Shown one piece after another: positions 18,003 to 27,174 of a stretch of DNA of 64,000 nucleotides; the stretch's first letter is position 1, and each line of letters starts with the position of its first letter. Origin of the DNA: an uncultured Prevotella sp. (GTDB taxonomy: Bacteria > Bacteroidota > Bacteroidia > Bacteroidales > Bacteroidaceae); contig ONCJ01000008.1 of NCBI GenBank assembly GCA_900316295.1, forward strand, positions 1 to 64,000, given 5' to 3'. A program made the position numbers and the translations under genes. The notes under the pieces were generated by a model. The model worked only from the letters and a program-made list of their open reading frames with translations. It had not been told where the DNA came from and did no database searches.

Positions 18003-20836
18003 AAAATCGTAATATCTATTCGTTCCTGCTAACGGCAGCCGTTGTCGTTTGTCTGATGCTTGCGCACTATATCCCGTCGACTTCCGTCGGCAAATATACT
18101 TTTCGGCAGGTTGACATCCTGAGCGACCTGACCGACGCGGTAGTGTCGGTTATGAGCAATAAGGCTGAGAAAACCTCCAAGGAGAGTAAGCCCTCAACGC
18201 CTGCCGCGAAGAAGAATGACGGTCCGCTGATACCATCGCTGATCAGCGACACCACCACTATTAAGGGACGCCCACTGCGTATTGCCTACTATGGTGACTC
18301 TTTTATTGAGGGCGACATCATGGTTGAGGATGTGCGCAGGGCGCTGCAGCAGCGCTATGGCGGACAGGGCATAGGATGGGTGGATGCGGCTAATGAGGCT
18401 ACCAACGCCCGAAGTGCCATCAGGGAGCATCATAGCGGATTTACCGAGCACCTTGCCATGAAGCATGAGACATATCGTGGCGATCAGGCTGGTATTGCCG
18501 AGCGGTATTATGACGCGGCTGATGGTGCAAGGCTCAGCCTGCATAGCAAAGAGTTCTCCAAGAATACTGATACGTGGGACGTAGCACGACTGTTTCTCCG
18601 GACAAAGAGCCCCGTCACGGTGGAAGTCAGCGTGGTGGGTGGTACTACAGAGAAGCATGTCGTTTCTCCTTCGCCTCGGGTGCAGATGATAGAAACCCGC
18701 GGACGCATGAACAATATAGACTATACCATTCATGGTAGCGGGGCGACCGTGTTTGGTGTGGCGCTGGAGTCAGATTACGGAGTTATAGTCGACAACTTCT
18801 CTATGCGAGGTACATCGGGTGTGAGTATGACGTCTGTGCCTGATGCCACCCTCAATGATTTTGCCAATCTGCGCCCCTACGACATTATTATCCTGCAATA
18901 TGGCGTGAATGCCGTACCGCCGCGAGCCACCGAGCAGCAATGTGAGTGGTATATGAAGCAGATGAAGAAGACCATCGACCACCTGCAAAAGTGTTTCCCG
19001 CACAGCCACATCGTCATGGTGAGCACCCCAGACCGTGGAACCAAGCAGAACGGACAGGTCGTCACCGCACCAGGTATACCAATGCTTGTGCGCCACCAAC
19101 GTCAGCTGGCACAGGCTGAGGCTATAGACTTCTTCTCGCTGTTCGACTCTATGGGTGGAGAGGGCTCCATCGCACGTCTGCGAGAGGAAGGTCAGGCTGC
19201 CGCCGACTTTATACATATCACTCGCAGCGGAGGAGGGAAACTTGCTGAGGGTATGGTGGATTATCTCGCAGGAAAGAACGACAAAAACATGCCTGCCAAC
19301 GCTACTGCCAACGTCATGGATGGCGACAGCAAGAGTAATATTGATAATAAGGTAGGACACGAGGACAAGCTGTTGTCGCTTTTCACATACAATCCTGCCG
19401 AGCCGATGCTCTTTACTTCTGGCAAATTCCTTATGGCGATGTTGCTGTTCTCCCTGATATATGTCTTGCTGAGAAACAGACAGGCGCTGAGGCTTGGTTT
19501 TGTGATATTCTTCTCGTTGTACTATTACTATACGTGCTCGGGGCTATGTGTGTTGTTGCTATGCCTTGTCGCCATATCCGATTTTCTGCTTGCCCGTCGG
19601 GGCGTCGGCAGAAGGTGGGCTGTATGGGTGAGCGTGGTGATGAATATGGGTCTGCTTGTATTCTTCAAGTATGGTACTTTCTTTGCCAGTCTCGTAGGTG
19701 TCGACATGCACGATTCGCCTCTAAATATGCAAAACTCTGCACTTAGCCTGCACAGCCTCTTCTCACTGGCAGGACTTAGTTTCTTTACATTCCGCAGTCT
19801 TAGCTATGCCGTCGATGTATACAAGGGTAGATGCAAACCGGCTGACTCGCTGCTTGACTATGCCTTCTATCTTACTTTCTTTCCCGTACTGCTCGCAGGT
19901 CCTATTACACGTGCCAAGGACTTCCTGCCCCAGATACGCCGCGAGCTGATAGTTTCCTCGACGATGTTTGCCCGAGGAGTGTTCCTGATAGCCGTTGGAC
20001 TCTTTAAGAAGGCTGTCATAAGTGACTATATAGGCATAAATTTCGTTGATAGGGTATTCGACAACGCAACACTCTTCACGGGTGGTGAGGTGTTGCTTGC
20101 CATCTATGGCTATTGCTTCCAGATATATTGCGACTTTTCCGGCTATAGCGACATAGCCATCGGCATCGCCCTGTTGTTGGGATTTCATATTGCCGACAAC
20201 TTCCGCAAGCCATTCCTTGCCGACTCCATGAGCGACTTCTGGCGCCGTTGGCATATCTCCCTGTCCACATGGATTCGCGACTACATATACATTCCTCTCG
20301 GAGGCAACCGTAAGGGCAGGCTGCGTGCGTGGATCAATCAACTGGTAGCCATGACCTTGTGCGGATTATGGCACGGGGCTAACCTCACCTTTGTGATTTG
20401 GGGCGCTGTCCATGGGTTGCTTGTCTGCATTCACAAGTTCTTCTCACAAGTACTGCTGGGTCATGACCGTCACTATCATCCCTCAGGGTGGCGTAGGGTC
20501 GTCTCGGTTGTCCTCACATTCCATGTGCTGTGTGCTACATGGGTGTTGTTCCGGGCTCCTGATCTCGAAGCGGCAGGCAATCTCTTCACCCAGCTTTTCA
20601 CTAAGTTTGATATTTCTATTATGCCTCAGGTCTTTGCTGCATATAGTGAGGTGTTCATGCTGGTATTGTTAGCGTTAGTCCTTCATCTTGTACCCGTAAG
20701 GTGTCAGCAGCGTATGGTGGCATACATCAGTCGGGGCGGTTTCGTAGTTGCCGTACTGTTACTTGTCGCTGTCATCTGGATGGTCATACAGGTAAAGACA
20801 AGTGATATTCAGCCTTTCATATATTTTCAATTCTAA
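17999..20836 (+). CDS. SGNH hydrolase-MBOAT acyltransferase fusion
   Basis: A 945-residue membrane protein joining two enzymes. One N-terminal membrane helix (residues 7-24) leads to a periplasmic SGNH/GDSL domain with YYGDSFIEGD near 96-105 (nucleophile Ser), ILQYGVNA near 298-305 and the DxxH pair in DFIHITRSGG near 402. After a linker come about ten membrane helices of a DltB/AlgI-type MBOAT: DVYKGRCKPADSLLDYAFY near 605, DFSGYSDIAIG near 710, WRRWHISLSTWIRDYIYIPL near 748 and the active-site His in LWHGANL near 790. In peptidoglycan or alginate O-acetylation, MBOAT and SGNH partners are usually separate proteins (PatA/PatB, AlgI/AlgJ/AlgX). The substrate here is unknown. Confidence 0.85.
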   Translation: MKNRNIYSFLLTAAVVVCLMLAHYIPSTSVGKYTFRQVDILSDLTDAVVSVMSNKAEKTSKESKPSTPAAKKNDGPLIPSLISDTTTIKGRPLRIAYYGDSFIEGDIMVEDVRRALQQRYGGQGIGWVDAANEATNARSAIREHHSGFTEHLAMKHETYRGDQAGIAERYYDAADGARLSLHSKEFSKNTDTWDVARLFLRTKSPVTVEVSVVGGTTEKHVVSPSPRVQMIETRGRMNNIDYTIHGSGATVFGVALESDYGVIVDNFSMRGTSGVSMTSVPDATLNDFANLRPYDIIILQYGVNAVPPRATEQQCEWYMKQMKKTIDHLQKCFPHSHIVMVSTPDRGTKQNGQVVTAPGIPMLVRHQRQLAQAEAIDFFSLFDSMGGEGSIARLREEGQAAADFIHITRSGGGKLAEGMVDYLAGKNDKNMPANATANVMDGDSKSNIDNKVGHEDKLLSLFTYNPAEPMLFTSGKFLMAMLLFSLIYVLLRNRQALRLGFVIFFSLYYYYTCSGLCVLLLCLVAISDFLLARRGVGRRWAVWVSVVMNMGLLVFFKYGTFFASLVGVDMHDSPLNMQNSALSLHSLFSLAGLSFFTFRSLSYAVDVYKGRCKPADSLLDYAFYLTFFPVLLAGPITRAKDFLPQIRRELIVSSTMFARGVFLIAVGLFKKAVISDYIGINFVDRVFDNATLFTGGEVLLAIYGYCFQIYCDFSGYSDIAIGIALLLGFHIADNFRKPFLADSMSDFWRRWHISLSTWIRDYIYIPLGGNRKGRLRAWINQLVAMTLCGLWHGANLTFVIWGAVHGLLVCIHKFFSQVLLGHDRHYHPSGWRRVVSVVLTFHVLCATWVLFRAPDLEAAGNLFTQLFTKFDISIMPQVFAAYSEVFMLVLLALVLHLVPVRCQQRMVAYISRGGFVVAVLLLVAVIWMVIQVKTSDIQPFIYFQF

Positions 20837-20842
20837 GAAGAT

Positions 20843-20870
20843 AATTTTAGCTGATTTTATCAGTAAAATT
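20843..20870 (+). terminator. stem-loop after the SGNH-MBOAT gene
   Basis: AATTTTA-g-CTGA pairs with TCAG-TAAAATT around a 5-base loop, seven bases after the stop codon. No strong U-tract follows, so the terminator call is tentative. Confidence 0.4.
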
Positions 20871-20935
20871 AGTCAATAAATTATGTATATATTGCTTGTA
20901 ATCTTCAGGAAACGACAATAAATCGAAAAAAACAC

Positions 20936-20943
20936 TACCTTTG
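20936..20943 (+). promoter_or_regulatory. orphan promoter -7 box
   Basis: TACCTTTG on the plus strand. No plus-strand gene follows before the convergent gene ending at 21078, and no good -33 element is seen. Confidence 0.4.
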
Positions 20944-20945
20944 CA

Positions 20946-21058
20946 CACCAGATCAGACTACAGGGCTGGTGATACTTATAAATTTAATGATTATATGTAC
21001 AGTATACAGTATAAAGTGACGACAAGTACTCTCCTGCCGATTTAGCATGTCTCGTCAC
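20946..21058 (+). other. possible short structured transcript
   Basis: Downstream of the orphan promoter box are two inverted repeats: CACCAG/CTGGTG (20946-20971) and GTGACGA/TCGTCAC (21017-21058). The only plus-strand frame is a 10-codon one. It could be a small RNA, an antisense transcript against the 3' end of the next gene, or coincidence. Confidence 0.25.
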
Positions 21059-21077
21059 ACACCATTCTTTCACTTCT

Positions 21078-22133
21078 TTATTGCATCATCTTGTTATACT
21101 TCCTAATCTTCTCCAATATCATGTCATTCCACGTTGCATCTCCTGGCAAATGATATCGGCAGTTTCCTGTTGCTGAGGGTGTGAAGATAGTTTCGGCTTT
21201 CGGCGTTAGAGTAACTGTTCCTCGTTCTGAAAGAGAAAACAGTTTGTCACCTTCCACAGCATGAATGACAACCATTGGATCCCACATCTTCTGACCTGTG
21301 TTGCAGTTGCAAGACGTATAAATCTGCTTGATGGGGTGGACATCGGTCCACGAAATGTCGCTTATGACCTGTTCGGGCTTATACTCAACTTCCTGACCTA
21401 CCTCCATTGGCGAGAAAACTATATCTACCTCTTGCGGCCAGAGACGGAAAAAAGTCTGGGAAAAGGTGATGCCTTGAGCGAAGTTATAGTCTGGTTCAAG
21501 TGACTCACCGAATACGCCACCCATAATATAGAGGCATTTTACTTTGCGCCTGACAAGTTCCACACCGTTCAGCGGCGAGATGTCATCTCCCTCTGATGTG
21601 AGAAGACTGGCTAATGCCGTGACGAATCCTGCGGAACAAATGCTAACCGAGTGGTCGGGTTGCTTAGCCAGCAGCTGACGGTAGAGCTGCCAGCCATCGG
21701 GTAGTGCCGAGTAGTCGTTGACGGTGTGCTGAAACATCGGTTGACCGTCTGTCGTGTAGGTGGGCAGCGCCGTATAGTCTATCCATACCGTCGGATTGCT
21801 GATACCGTTGCGCTCCAATCCGATGGGTACATTGGAGTGACCAAAATACGTGTTCATCACATCGGTTACGGCAGCGTTGTCCTCGCCCTCACGGTCTACC
21901 ACCATACCCAATATCTTGCATCGTCCTTCCTCCTCATAGCGATAGAGCATCTCCATAGCAAAGAGGTCGTCGGTTGAGGAACCTATGTCGGTATCGTAGA
22001 TGATGAGCGGGATACCCGTGTATGCCTTCTCTCCTTTATCAGTAGAAGAGTGGTCGTCGGAACATGATTCCGCCAACATTGTGCCGCAGAATGTCAATAT
22101 AGCGGCAAACATCCATATCTTCTTTTTATTCAT
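21078..22133 (-). CDS. nucleoside hydrolase-like lipoprotein
   Basis: A 351-residue predicted lipoprotein. A hydrophobic signal ends in LAESC with Cys24 as the lipid site, followed by Ser-Asp-Asp, the acidic export motif of Bacteroidota surface lipoproteins. The mature N-terminus has DTDIGSSTDD (residues 47-56), a stretched form of the DTDxxxDD calcium-binding motif of the inosine-uridine nucleoside hydrolase fold. GMVVDREGEDN and YIMGGVF match later strands of that fold. The two extra residues in the motif and the lipid anchor suggest a surface or periplasmic glycosidase acting on ribosides or another N-glycoside, not a classical cytosolic enzyme. It lies 31 bases after the flavodoxin-fold gene on the same strand. 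Confidence 0.75.
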   Translation of the reverse strand: MNKKKIWMFAAILTFCGTMLAESCSDDHSSTDKGEKAYTGIPLIIYDTDIGSSTDDLFAMEMLYRYEEEGRCKILGMVVDREGEDNAAVTDVMNTYFGHSNVPIGLERNGISNPTVWIDYTALPTYTTDGQPMFQHTVNDYSALPDGWQLYRQLLAKQPDHSVSICSAGFVTALASLLTSEGDDISPLNGVELVRRKVKCLYIMGGVFGESLEPDYNFAQGITFSQTFFRLWPQEVDIVFSPMEVGQEVEYKPEQVISDISWTDVHPIKQIYTSCNCNTGQKMWDPMVVIHAVEGDKLFSLSERGTVTLTPKAETIFTPSATGNCRYHLPGDATWNDMILEKIRKYNKMMQ

Positions 22134-22164
22134 TATGTGTGTATGATAGTTGATGTTTATTGAT

Positions 22165-22809
22165 TTATTTCATGATTTCCTCTGCCATGCGCTTTCCGCA
22201 ATCGTAGGCTTTTTGTAGGTCCTGCTCCCAATGTTCGTCACGCCATTGTTGTTTGGCTGTTTCTGAGAAGCCTGCCAGTTCGAAGCGGGCATAATTCTTC
22301 ACCTGATATGTGTTGTAGGCTATGATGTGTTCTGGTTGACAGAGGGCATTGGCGATGCAGTATTCCATTGGACCATAACCCTGACTGTTGTTTTGGTTGG
22401 GTTGTCCGTTCATGGTCTCTATCAGTACCACAGGCATCTTCTTCGGGGCTGTCAAGCTATAGTCGTTGTACGAAAGCCATGGGAAGGATAGACGTTCCAA
22501 AAATGCCTGCATCTGACCGGTTATCTGACCGAAGTATATCGGTGAGCCCAGTGCCAGTCCGTCGGCCTTGGCTATATCCTCCAGTATGGGTGTCAGTGCA
22601 TCCTTGAACTTGCAAACATTCGAGGCTTTGTCTTTAATCTTGCATGCCATACACGACATGCATCCTTTATAGTCGAGTCCGTAGAGTCGGATAGTTTTTA
22701 CTTCGATGTCATTGCTTACAGAACTTGCACCTTCTGCAAACTTCTGTAGCATTGAGGCTGTGTTGAAATTCTTACGTGGTCCTCCGTCAATAACAATAAC
22801 GGTTTTCAT
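22165..22809 (-). CDS. flavodoxin-fold NAD(P)H-dependent FMN reductase with Cys cluster
   Basis: A 214-residue flavoprotein of the NADPH-dependent FMN reductase / iron-sulfur flavoprotein group. The FMN phosphate loop is DGGPRKNFNTASML (residues 8-21). A cysteine cluster C50-x2-C53-x2-C56 with C66 matches the iron-sulfur flavoprotein pattern, and LGSPIYFGQITGQMQAFLER near 92 is the family's flavin and dimer region. It is likely a cytosolic redox enzyme; substrate unknown. It is the first gene of a probable pair with the lipoprotein downstream. Its paralogue in the window is at 46487. Confidence 0.82.
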   Translation of the reverse strand: MKTVIVIDGGPRKNFNTASMLQKFAEGASSVSNDIEVKTIRLYGLDYKGCMSCMACKIKDKASNVCKFKDALTPILEDIAKADGLALGSPIYFGQITGQMQAFLERLSFPWLSYNDYSLTAPKKMPVVLIETMNGQPNQNNSQGYGPMEYCIANALCQPEHIIAYNTYQVKNYARFELAGFSETAKQQWRDEHWEQDLQKAYDCGKRMAEEIMK

Positions 22810-22853
22810 ATTTATATAATATAATGTTAAGTTGGTTTTTAGTATTCAATGTG

Positions 22854-22861
22854 CAAAGATA
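22854..22861 (-). promoter_or_regulatory. promoter -7 box of the flavoprotein gene
   Basis: Reads TATCTTTG on the minus strand, with TTG (22883-22885) 21 bases away. Leader of about 40 bases to the ATG at 22809. Confidence 0.6.
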
Positions 22862-22993
22862 CATGTTTTCCAAATATTATCCCAACTTTTTGTAACCATA
22901 TGTGATTTTTATCTCTCACATAGAAAACATGGTAAACACAGAGAATCCCAATTCTATATTGTTTAGCAGATCTTTTGCGTCATGTCTGATAAG

Positions 22994-23029
22994 AAGCAAG
23001 AGGAGTCAAATTTTTGACTCCTCTTGCTT
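22994..23029 (-). terminator. 17-bp perfect stem-loop after tRNA-Arg
   Basis: Arms 22994-23010 and 23013-23029 are fully complementary (AAGCAAGAGGAGTCAAA) around a 2-base centre. It lies 3 bases past the tRNA 3' end, as expected for a tRNA terminator. Confidence 0.75.
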
Positions 23030-23031
23030 TG

Positions 23032-23106
23032 TGATTCCGTTGGGGTTCGAACCCAAGACCTACTGCTTAGAAGGCAGTTGCTCTAATCCAACTGAGCTAC
23101 GGAACC
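23032..23106 (-). tRNA. tRNA-Arg (anticodon TCT)
   Basis: A complete cloverleaf on the minus strand. The acceptor stem GGTTCCG/CGGAATC has one G-U pair. The D arm contains AGCTCAGTTGGA. The anticodon stem-loop ACTGC-CTTCTAA-GCAGT gives anticodon TCT, reading AGA/AGG. The T arm contains GGTTCGAACC. Discriminator base A; the CCA end is not encoded. Confidence 0.95.
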
Positions 23107-23219
23107 AACCTACTTTAATTATTAACCCTAAAAAACTGGGCGCAAAGGTAGTCTTTTTTGTAATTATATGCAAATTATTTAAGTTTTTTAGTGGAATATT
23201 TTTTTTGATAAGAAGATTT

Positions 23220-23251
23220 TTTGTCGATTTAAACGGAATTTCTTATCTTTG
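23220..23251 (+). promoter_or_regulatory. promoter of the endonuclease gene
   Basis: TTTG ending at 23223 and TATCTTTG at 23244-23251 are separated by 20 bases, a full Bacteroidota promoter. Confidence 0.75.
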
Positions 23252-23273
23252 CATCCTGTATATTATATAATGT

Positions 23274-24848
23274 ATGAGTTTTAAGAACTTTTTTCTATCG
23301 GGCCTGTGTTTGTGGTTTCCCTCGGCTGTTATGGCACAGGGGCCTAATAACTCTGGCTCTTATTATCAACAAGCTAACGGACAAATAAGCAGGGCTCTGA
23401 AAACCGCATTGTCCAATATCATAGCGATAGATGCAAATGATGTCGAAAGTTACGACGGATTGATAAAAGCGTATGTAAAGACGGACACTCGTGCTGATGG
23501 ATATGTGAGGGATTGGTATTCTAATACTACAAATTATCGTCATAATGTGGACAATGGTTCATATGAAAAAGAAGGCGATTGCTACAATCGTGAACATAGC
23601 ATCCCGCAGAGTTGGTTTAATAAGGCTTCCCCGATGAAATCGGATATTGTACATGTCATACCGACTGATGGATATGTAAACAATCGGCGTGGCAGTTATC
23701 CGTTTGGCGAGGTAGGCTTAGTTACTTATCAATCTAATAATGGTTATAGCAAGCTGGGGTCTTGTAAGACTTCGGGCTATTCTGAAACAGTCTTTGAACC
23801 GAATGATGAGGTGAAAGGAGATATTGCTCGTATATACTTCTATATGGCTACATGCTATGAGAGCAAGATTACAGGATGGACCAAAGGAACGAGCAATATA
23901 CAAAACGATAAATACAAGCCTTTCCCTGACTGGCAGATGAAGATGTTCATGCGATGGTCAGCGGCTGATCCTGTAGATGCCGTTGAAAAGGCACGAAACG
24001 ACTCGGTGTTTGTCGTACAGGGCAATCGTAATCCATTCGTCGACTATCCTGGATTGGAGAAAATGATTTGGGGTGACAAGCAAGACGTGGCTTTCGTATA
24101 TGACAACTATGAATCTCCCTCTAGTGGTGGCGACGACTCTGGTGGCGACGACTCTGGTGGCGGACAAGGTGGCGGAGGAGGCGACGATGATCCGGCCGTC
24201 ACTCCGACCCAAGGTGAGAATGTATACGTCAAGATTACTTCTACAAGCGAATTGGAAGTAGGTGTGGCATACTTGATTGTTTGTGAGAGCAAGGATGTGG
24301 CAATGGGAGAACCTAACAGTGAAGGAACATCACGGACTCGGGTGAGTGTAAGTATCTCAGATGAACAAATCACTACAGCAACAGGCGAGAGTGGAAAACC
24401 ATACACATTAGTACTCGGCGGTAACAGTTCACAGGGATATACACTCTATGATCCAGTGAAAAAGACATACCTTGCAAAGATTCTGAGTGACAATACTCTA
24501 AACGAGGCGGATGAGGCAACTTCAAATCAATCACGATGGACTATAAGTTTCAAAAACGGTAATGCCGAAATCACAAACAAACAAAGTACAAGCTATTCTA
24601 TTATGTACAATACTTCGGCTTATATGTTCAGAGCATATCCTTCTGGACAAACACCAGTTCAGCTATATAAAATACACCAGTCTACGGGTATAGACATTTC
24701 GACGTATATTCCTACAGACAAAGAACGTGTGACAGTACACAGCATCAATGGTATGCTTATTCGACTGACGGACAATTATCCCGATGCGCTGCGTGATCTG
24801 CCAAAGGGAATATATATCATAAACGGACGAAAGATTGTAATCAGGTGA
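23274..24848 (+). CDS. secreted endonuclease I-family nuclease with C-terminal sorting tail
   Basis: A 524-residue exported nuclease. The signal peptide ends near SAVMAQ (residue 22). The endonuclease I domain covers about 40-275, with the active-site segment REHSIPQSWF near 106 and HVIPTDGYVNNRRG near 127 (His-Asn metal centre), and SYPFGEV. A Gly/Asp-rich linker (about 282-306) joins it to a beta-sandwich domain (315-455). The C-terminal 60 residues (ISTYIPTDKERVTVHSINGM, ending LPKGIYIINGRKIVIR) look like a type-A T9SS sorting domain. It probably degrades extracellular DNA for nutrient use or matrix turnover. It has its own promoter and precedes ftsY after a short A/T repeat. Confidence 0.85.
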   Translation: MSFKNFFLSGLCLWFPSAVMAQGPNNSGSYYQQANGQISRALKTALSNIIAIDANDVESYDGLIKAYVKTDTRADGYVRDWYSNTTNYRHNVDNGSYEKEGDCYNREHSIPQSWFNKASPMKSDIVHVIPTDGYVNNRRGSYPFGEVGLVTYQSNNGYSKLGSCKTSGYSETVFEPNDEVKGDIARIYFYMATCYESKITGWTKGTSNIQNDKYKPFPDWQMKMFMRWSAADPVDAVEKARNDSVFVVQGNRNPFVDYPGLEKMIWGDKQDVAFVYDNYESPSSGGDDSGGDDSGGGQGGGGGDDDPAVTPTQGENVYVKITSTSELEVGVAYLIVCESKDVAMGEPNSEGTSRTRVSVSISDEQITTATGESGKPYTLVLGGNSSQGYTLYDPVKKTYLAKILSDNTLNEADEATSNQSRWTISFKNGNAEITNKQSTSYSIMYNTSAYMFRAYPSGQTPVQLYKIHQSTGIDISTYIPTDKERVTVHSINGMLIRLTDNYPDALRDLPKGIYIINGRKIVIR

Positions 24849-24850
24849 AG

Positions 24851-24880
24851 ATAATTGACAATTGATAATTGATAATTGAG
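24851..24880 (+). repeat. A/T-rich simple repeat before ftsY
   Basis: Three imperfect copies of AATTGATAATTG fill the 36-base gap between the endonuclease stop and ftsY. Confidence 0.6.
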
Positions 24881-24884
24881 AAAT

Positions 24885-25847
24885 ATGGGACTATTTGGAT
24901 TGTTTAATAAGAATAAGAAGGAGACTTTGGACAAGGGGTTGGAAAAGACTAAAGAGAGCGTCTTTTCAAAACTAACACGTGCCGTTGCTGGAAAAACAAA
25001 AGTTGACGACGAGGTGTTGGACGACCTTGAGGAGGTGTTGATAACATCTGATGTTGGAGTAGATACCACCCTTAAAATCATCGAACGCATCGAGGAACGA
25101 GTGGCACGAGACAAGTATGTATCTACTTCAGAACTGAACGGAATACTGCGTGACGAGATAGCCCAACTGCTGACGGAGAACAACACTTCGGATAACGACA
25201 CTTGGGACTTGCCAACTGATCATCGTCCATACGTGATATTGGTAGTCGGGGTGAATGGAGTAGGAAAGACAACGACTATAGGTAAACTTGCGTGGCAATT
25301 CAAAAACGCTGGAAAGAAAGTATATCTCGGCGCGGCAGATACTTTCCGTGCAGCAGCAGTAGAACAGATATGTATCTGGGGTGAGAGAGTGGGAGTGCCT
25401 GTAGTTAAACAACAAATGGGAGCCGACCCAGCGTCTGTAGCATTCGATACATTGAGTTCAGCCAAAGCTAATGACGCTGATGTGGTAATCATTGATACCG
25501 CAGGACGACTACACAACAAGGTGGGACTGATGAACGAGCTGAAAAAGATAAAAGATGTAATGAAGAAGGTGTTGCCAGATGCTCCTGACGAGGTGATGCT
25601 CGTACTTGACGGATCAACAGGACAAAACGCTTTCGAACAAGCAAAACAATTTGCAGCCGTGACTCAGATTACATCACTTGCCATAACAAAACTGGATGGA
25701 ACGGCAAAGGGTGGAGTCGTCATAGGCATCTCTGACCAACTGAAAGTGCCTGTAAAATATATTGGGCTTGGTGAAGGAATGGAAGACCTCCAGTTGTTTA
25801 ACAAAAAAGAATTTGTCGACTCTCTCTTCGGTTCAAAGAATTTGTGA
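24885..25847 (+). CDS. ftsY: signal recognition particle receptor FtsY
   Basis: GTPase that docks SRP-ribosome complexes at the inner membrane. It has 320 residues, essentially the NG domains with a short basic N-terminus (MGLFGLFNKNKK) and no long acidic A domain, as usual in this phylum. The N domain is about 15-100. G1 GVNGVGKTTT is near 120, the insertion-box DTFRAAA near 150, G3 DTAGR near 203 and G4 TKLDGTAKGG near 268. The ATG at 24885 is preferred to an in-frame TTG nine bases upstream. Its stop overlaps the rimO start by one base. Confidence 0.95.
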   Translation: MGLFGLFNKNKKETLDKGLEKTKESVFSKLTRAVAGKTKVDDEVLDDLEEVLITSDVGVDTTLKIIERIEERVARDKYVSTSELNGILRDEIAQLLTENNTSDNDTWDLPTDHRPYVILVVGVNGVGKTTTIGKLAWQFKNAGKKVYLGAADTFRAAAVEQICIWGERVGVPVVKQQMGADPASVAFDTLSSAKANDADVVIIDTAGRLHNKVGLMNELKKIKDVMKKVLPDAPDEVMLVLDGSTGQNAFEQAKQFAAVTQITSLAITKLDGTAKGGVVIGISDQLKVPVKYIGLGEGMEDLQLFNKKEFVDSLFGSKNL

Positions 25848-27166
25848 TGAAGCAAAATACCATAGACATAATTACTCTTGGTTGTTCGAAAAACCTCGTT
25901 GACTCTGAACGTTTAATGAAAATGTTAGAGTCAAAGGGCTACCGATGTACGCATGACGCAATACGTCCAGTTGGCGAAATAGCAGTCATCAATACATGTG
26001 GTTTTATCGGCGATGCAAAGGAAGAGAGCATTAACACCATACTGGAGTTTGCCAAGCGTAAAGTGGATGGCAGACTAAGAGAGTTGTATGTCATGGGCTG
26101 CCTATCGGAAAGATACCGAGAGGAGCTAACCAATGAGATTCCTGAGGTGGATCGTTTTTACGGTAAGTTTGACTTTAAGCAATTGGCAGAAGATTTGCCA
26201 ATAGTCGGAGAAACAAAACAAAATGAGCGGGTATCAAGGGACGGAAGTAGAGTTGTCACAACTCCTTCACATTATGCGTACATAAAAATAGCCGAGGGAT
26301 GTGACCGGCATTGTGCTTATTGTGCAATCCCGCTAATCACGGGAAAACACCGTAGCAGAAGTCAAGATGATATATTGTCGGAGGTAGAGGAACTTGCGAG
26401 GCATGGAGTTAAAGAATTCCAAATTATCGAACAGGAGTTGACATATTATGGAGTAGACTTGGACGGGAGAAGGCAGATAGCCGAGCTTATTGATCGAATG
26501 GCAGACATTAATGGCGTGGAATGGATACGACTTCATTATGCTTATCCCAACCAGTTCCCCATGGACTTGCTGGATGTGATAAGAAGCAGGGATAATGTAT
26601 GTAACTATCTTGACATAGCCTTGCAACATATCTCGGATCCTGTGCTTGACCGTATGCAACGTCATGTTTCCAAGAAAGAGACGCTGGCGCTGATAGATGA
26701 GATAAGGAAGAGGGTTCCAGACATACATCTTCGTACAACATTGATGGTTGGCTTCCCAGGCGAGACAAATGAGGACTTCGAAGAACTCATGGACTTCGTG
26801 AAAAGTACGCGCTTCGAGATGATGGGTGCGTTTGCCTATTCAGAGGAAGAGGGAACCTATAGTGCCCTGCATTATAAAGATGACATCCCAAGCGAAGTAA
26901 AGCAGGAAAGACTTGACCGACTTATGGCTCTGCAACAAAAGATAAGCACCGAACTATTATCGAAGATGGTGGGACAGACAATGAAGGTTATCATTGATAG
27001 AAAAGAAGGCGACTACTATGTAGGACGAACAGAATATAGCTCCCCAGAAGTAGACCCGGAGGTGCTTATTCCCATAAACGAACGTCGTTTGAAAATAGGA
27101 CACTTTTATAATGTGCAAATGACAGACTCTTCAGAATTTGATTTATATGGAATACTAACCAAATAA
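25847..27166 (+). CDS. rimO: ribosomal protein S12 methylthiotransferase RimO
   Basis: Radical-SAM enzyme that methylthiolates an Asp of ribosomal protein S12. It has 439 residues. The N-terminal MTTase domain has ITLGCSKNLVDSE near 9 and the second and third cluster Cys in INTCGF and VMGCLSERY. The radical-SAM motif is EGCDRHCAYCAIP near 148 (CxxxCxxC). A C-terminal TRAM domain binds the substrate (about 370-439). The ATG overlaps the ftsY stop. HU-family genes follow. Confidence 0.94.
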   Translation: MKQNTIDIITLGCSKNLVDSERLMKMLESKGYRCTHDAIRPVGEIAVINTCGFIGDAKEESINTILEFAKRKVDGRLRELYVMGCLSERYREELTNEIPEVDRFYGKFDFKQLAEDLPIVGETKQNERVSRDGSRVVTTPSHYAYIKIAEGCDRHCAYCAIPLITGKHRSRSQDDILSEVEELARHGVKEFQIIEQELTYYGVDLDGRRQIAELIDRMADINGVEWIRLHYAYPNQFPMDLLDVIRSRDNVCNYLDIALQHISDPVLDRMQRHVSKKETLALIDEIRKRVPDIHLRTTLMVGFPGETNEDFEELMDFVKSTRFEMMGAFAYSEEEGTYSALHYKDDIPSEVKQERLDRLMALQQKISTELLSKMVGQTMKVIIDRKEGDYYVGRTEYSSPEVDPEVLIPINERRLKIGHFYNVQMTDSSEFDLYGILTK

Positions 27167-27174
27167 TAATAGAG

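Noticed and set aside
22902..23270. 122-codon plus-strand open frame
   Set aside because: Runs across the tRNA-Arg gene and its terminator, so it cannot be a real protein gene.
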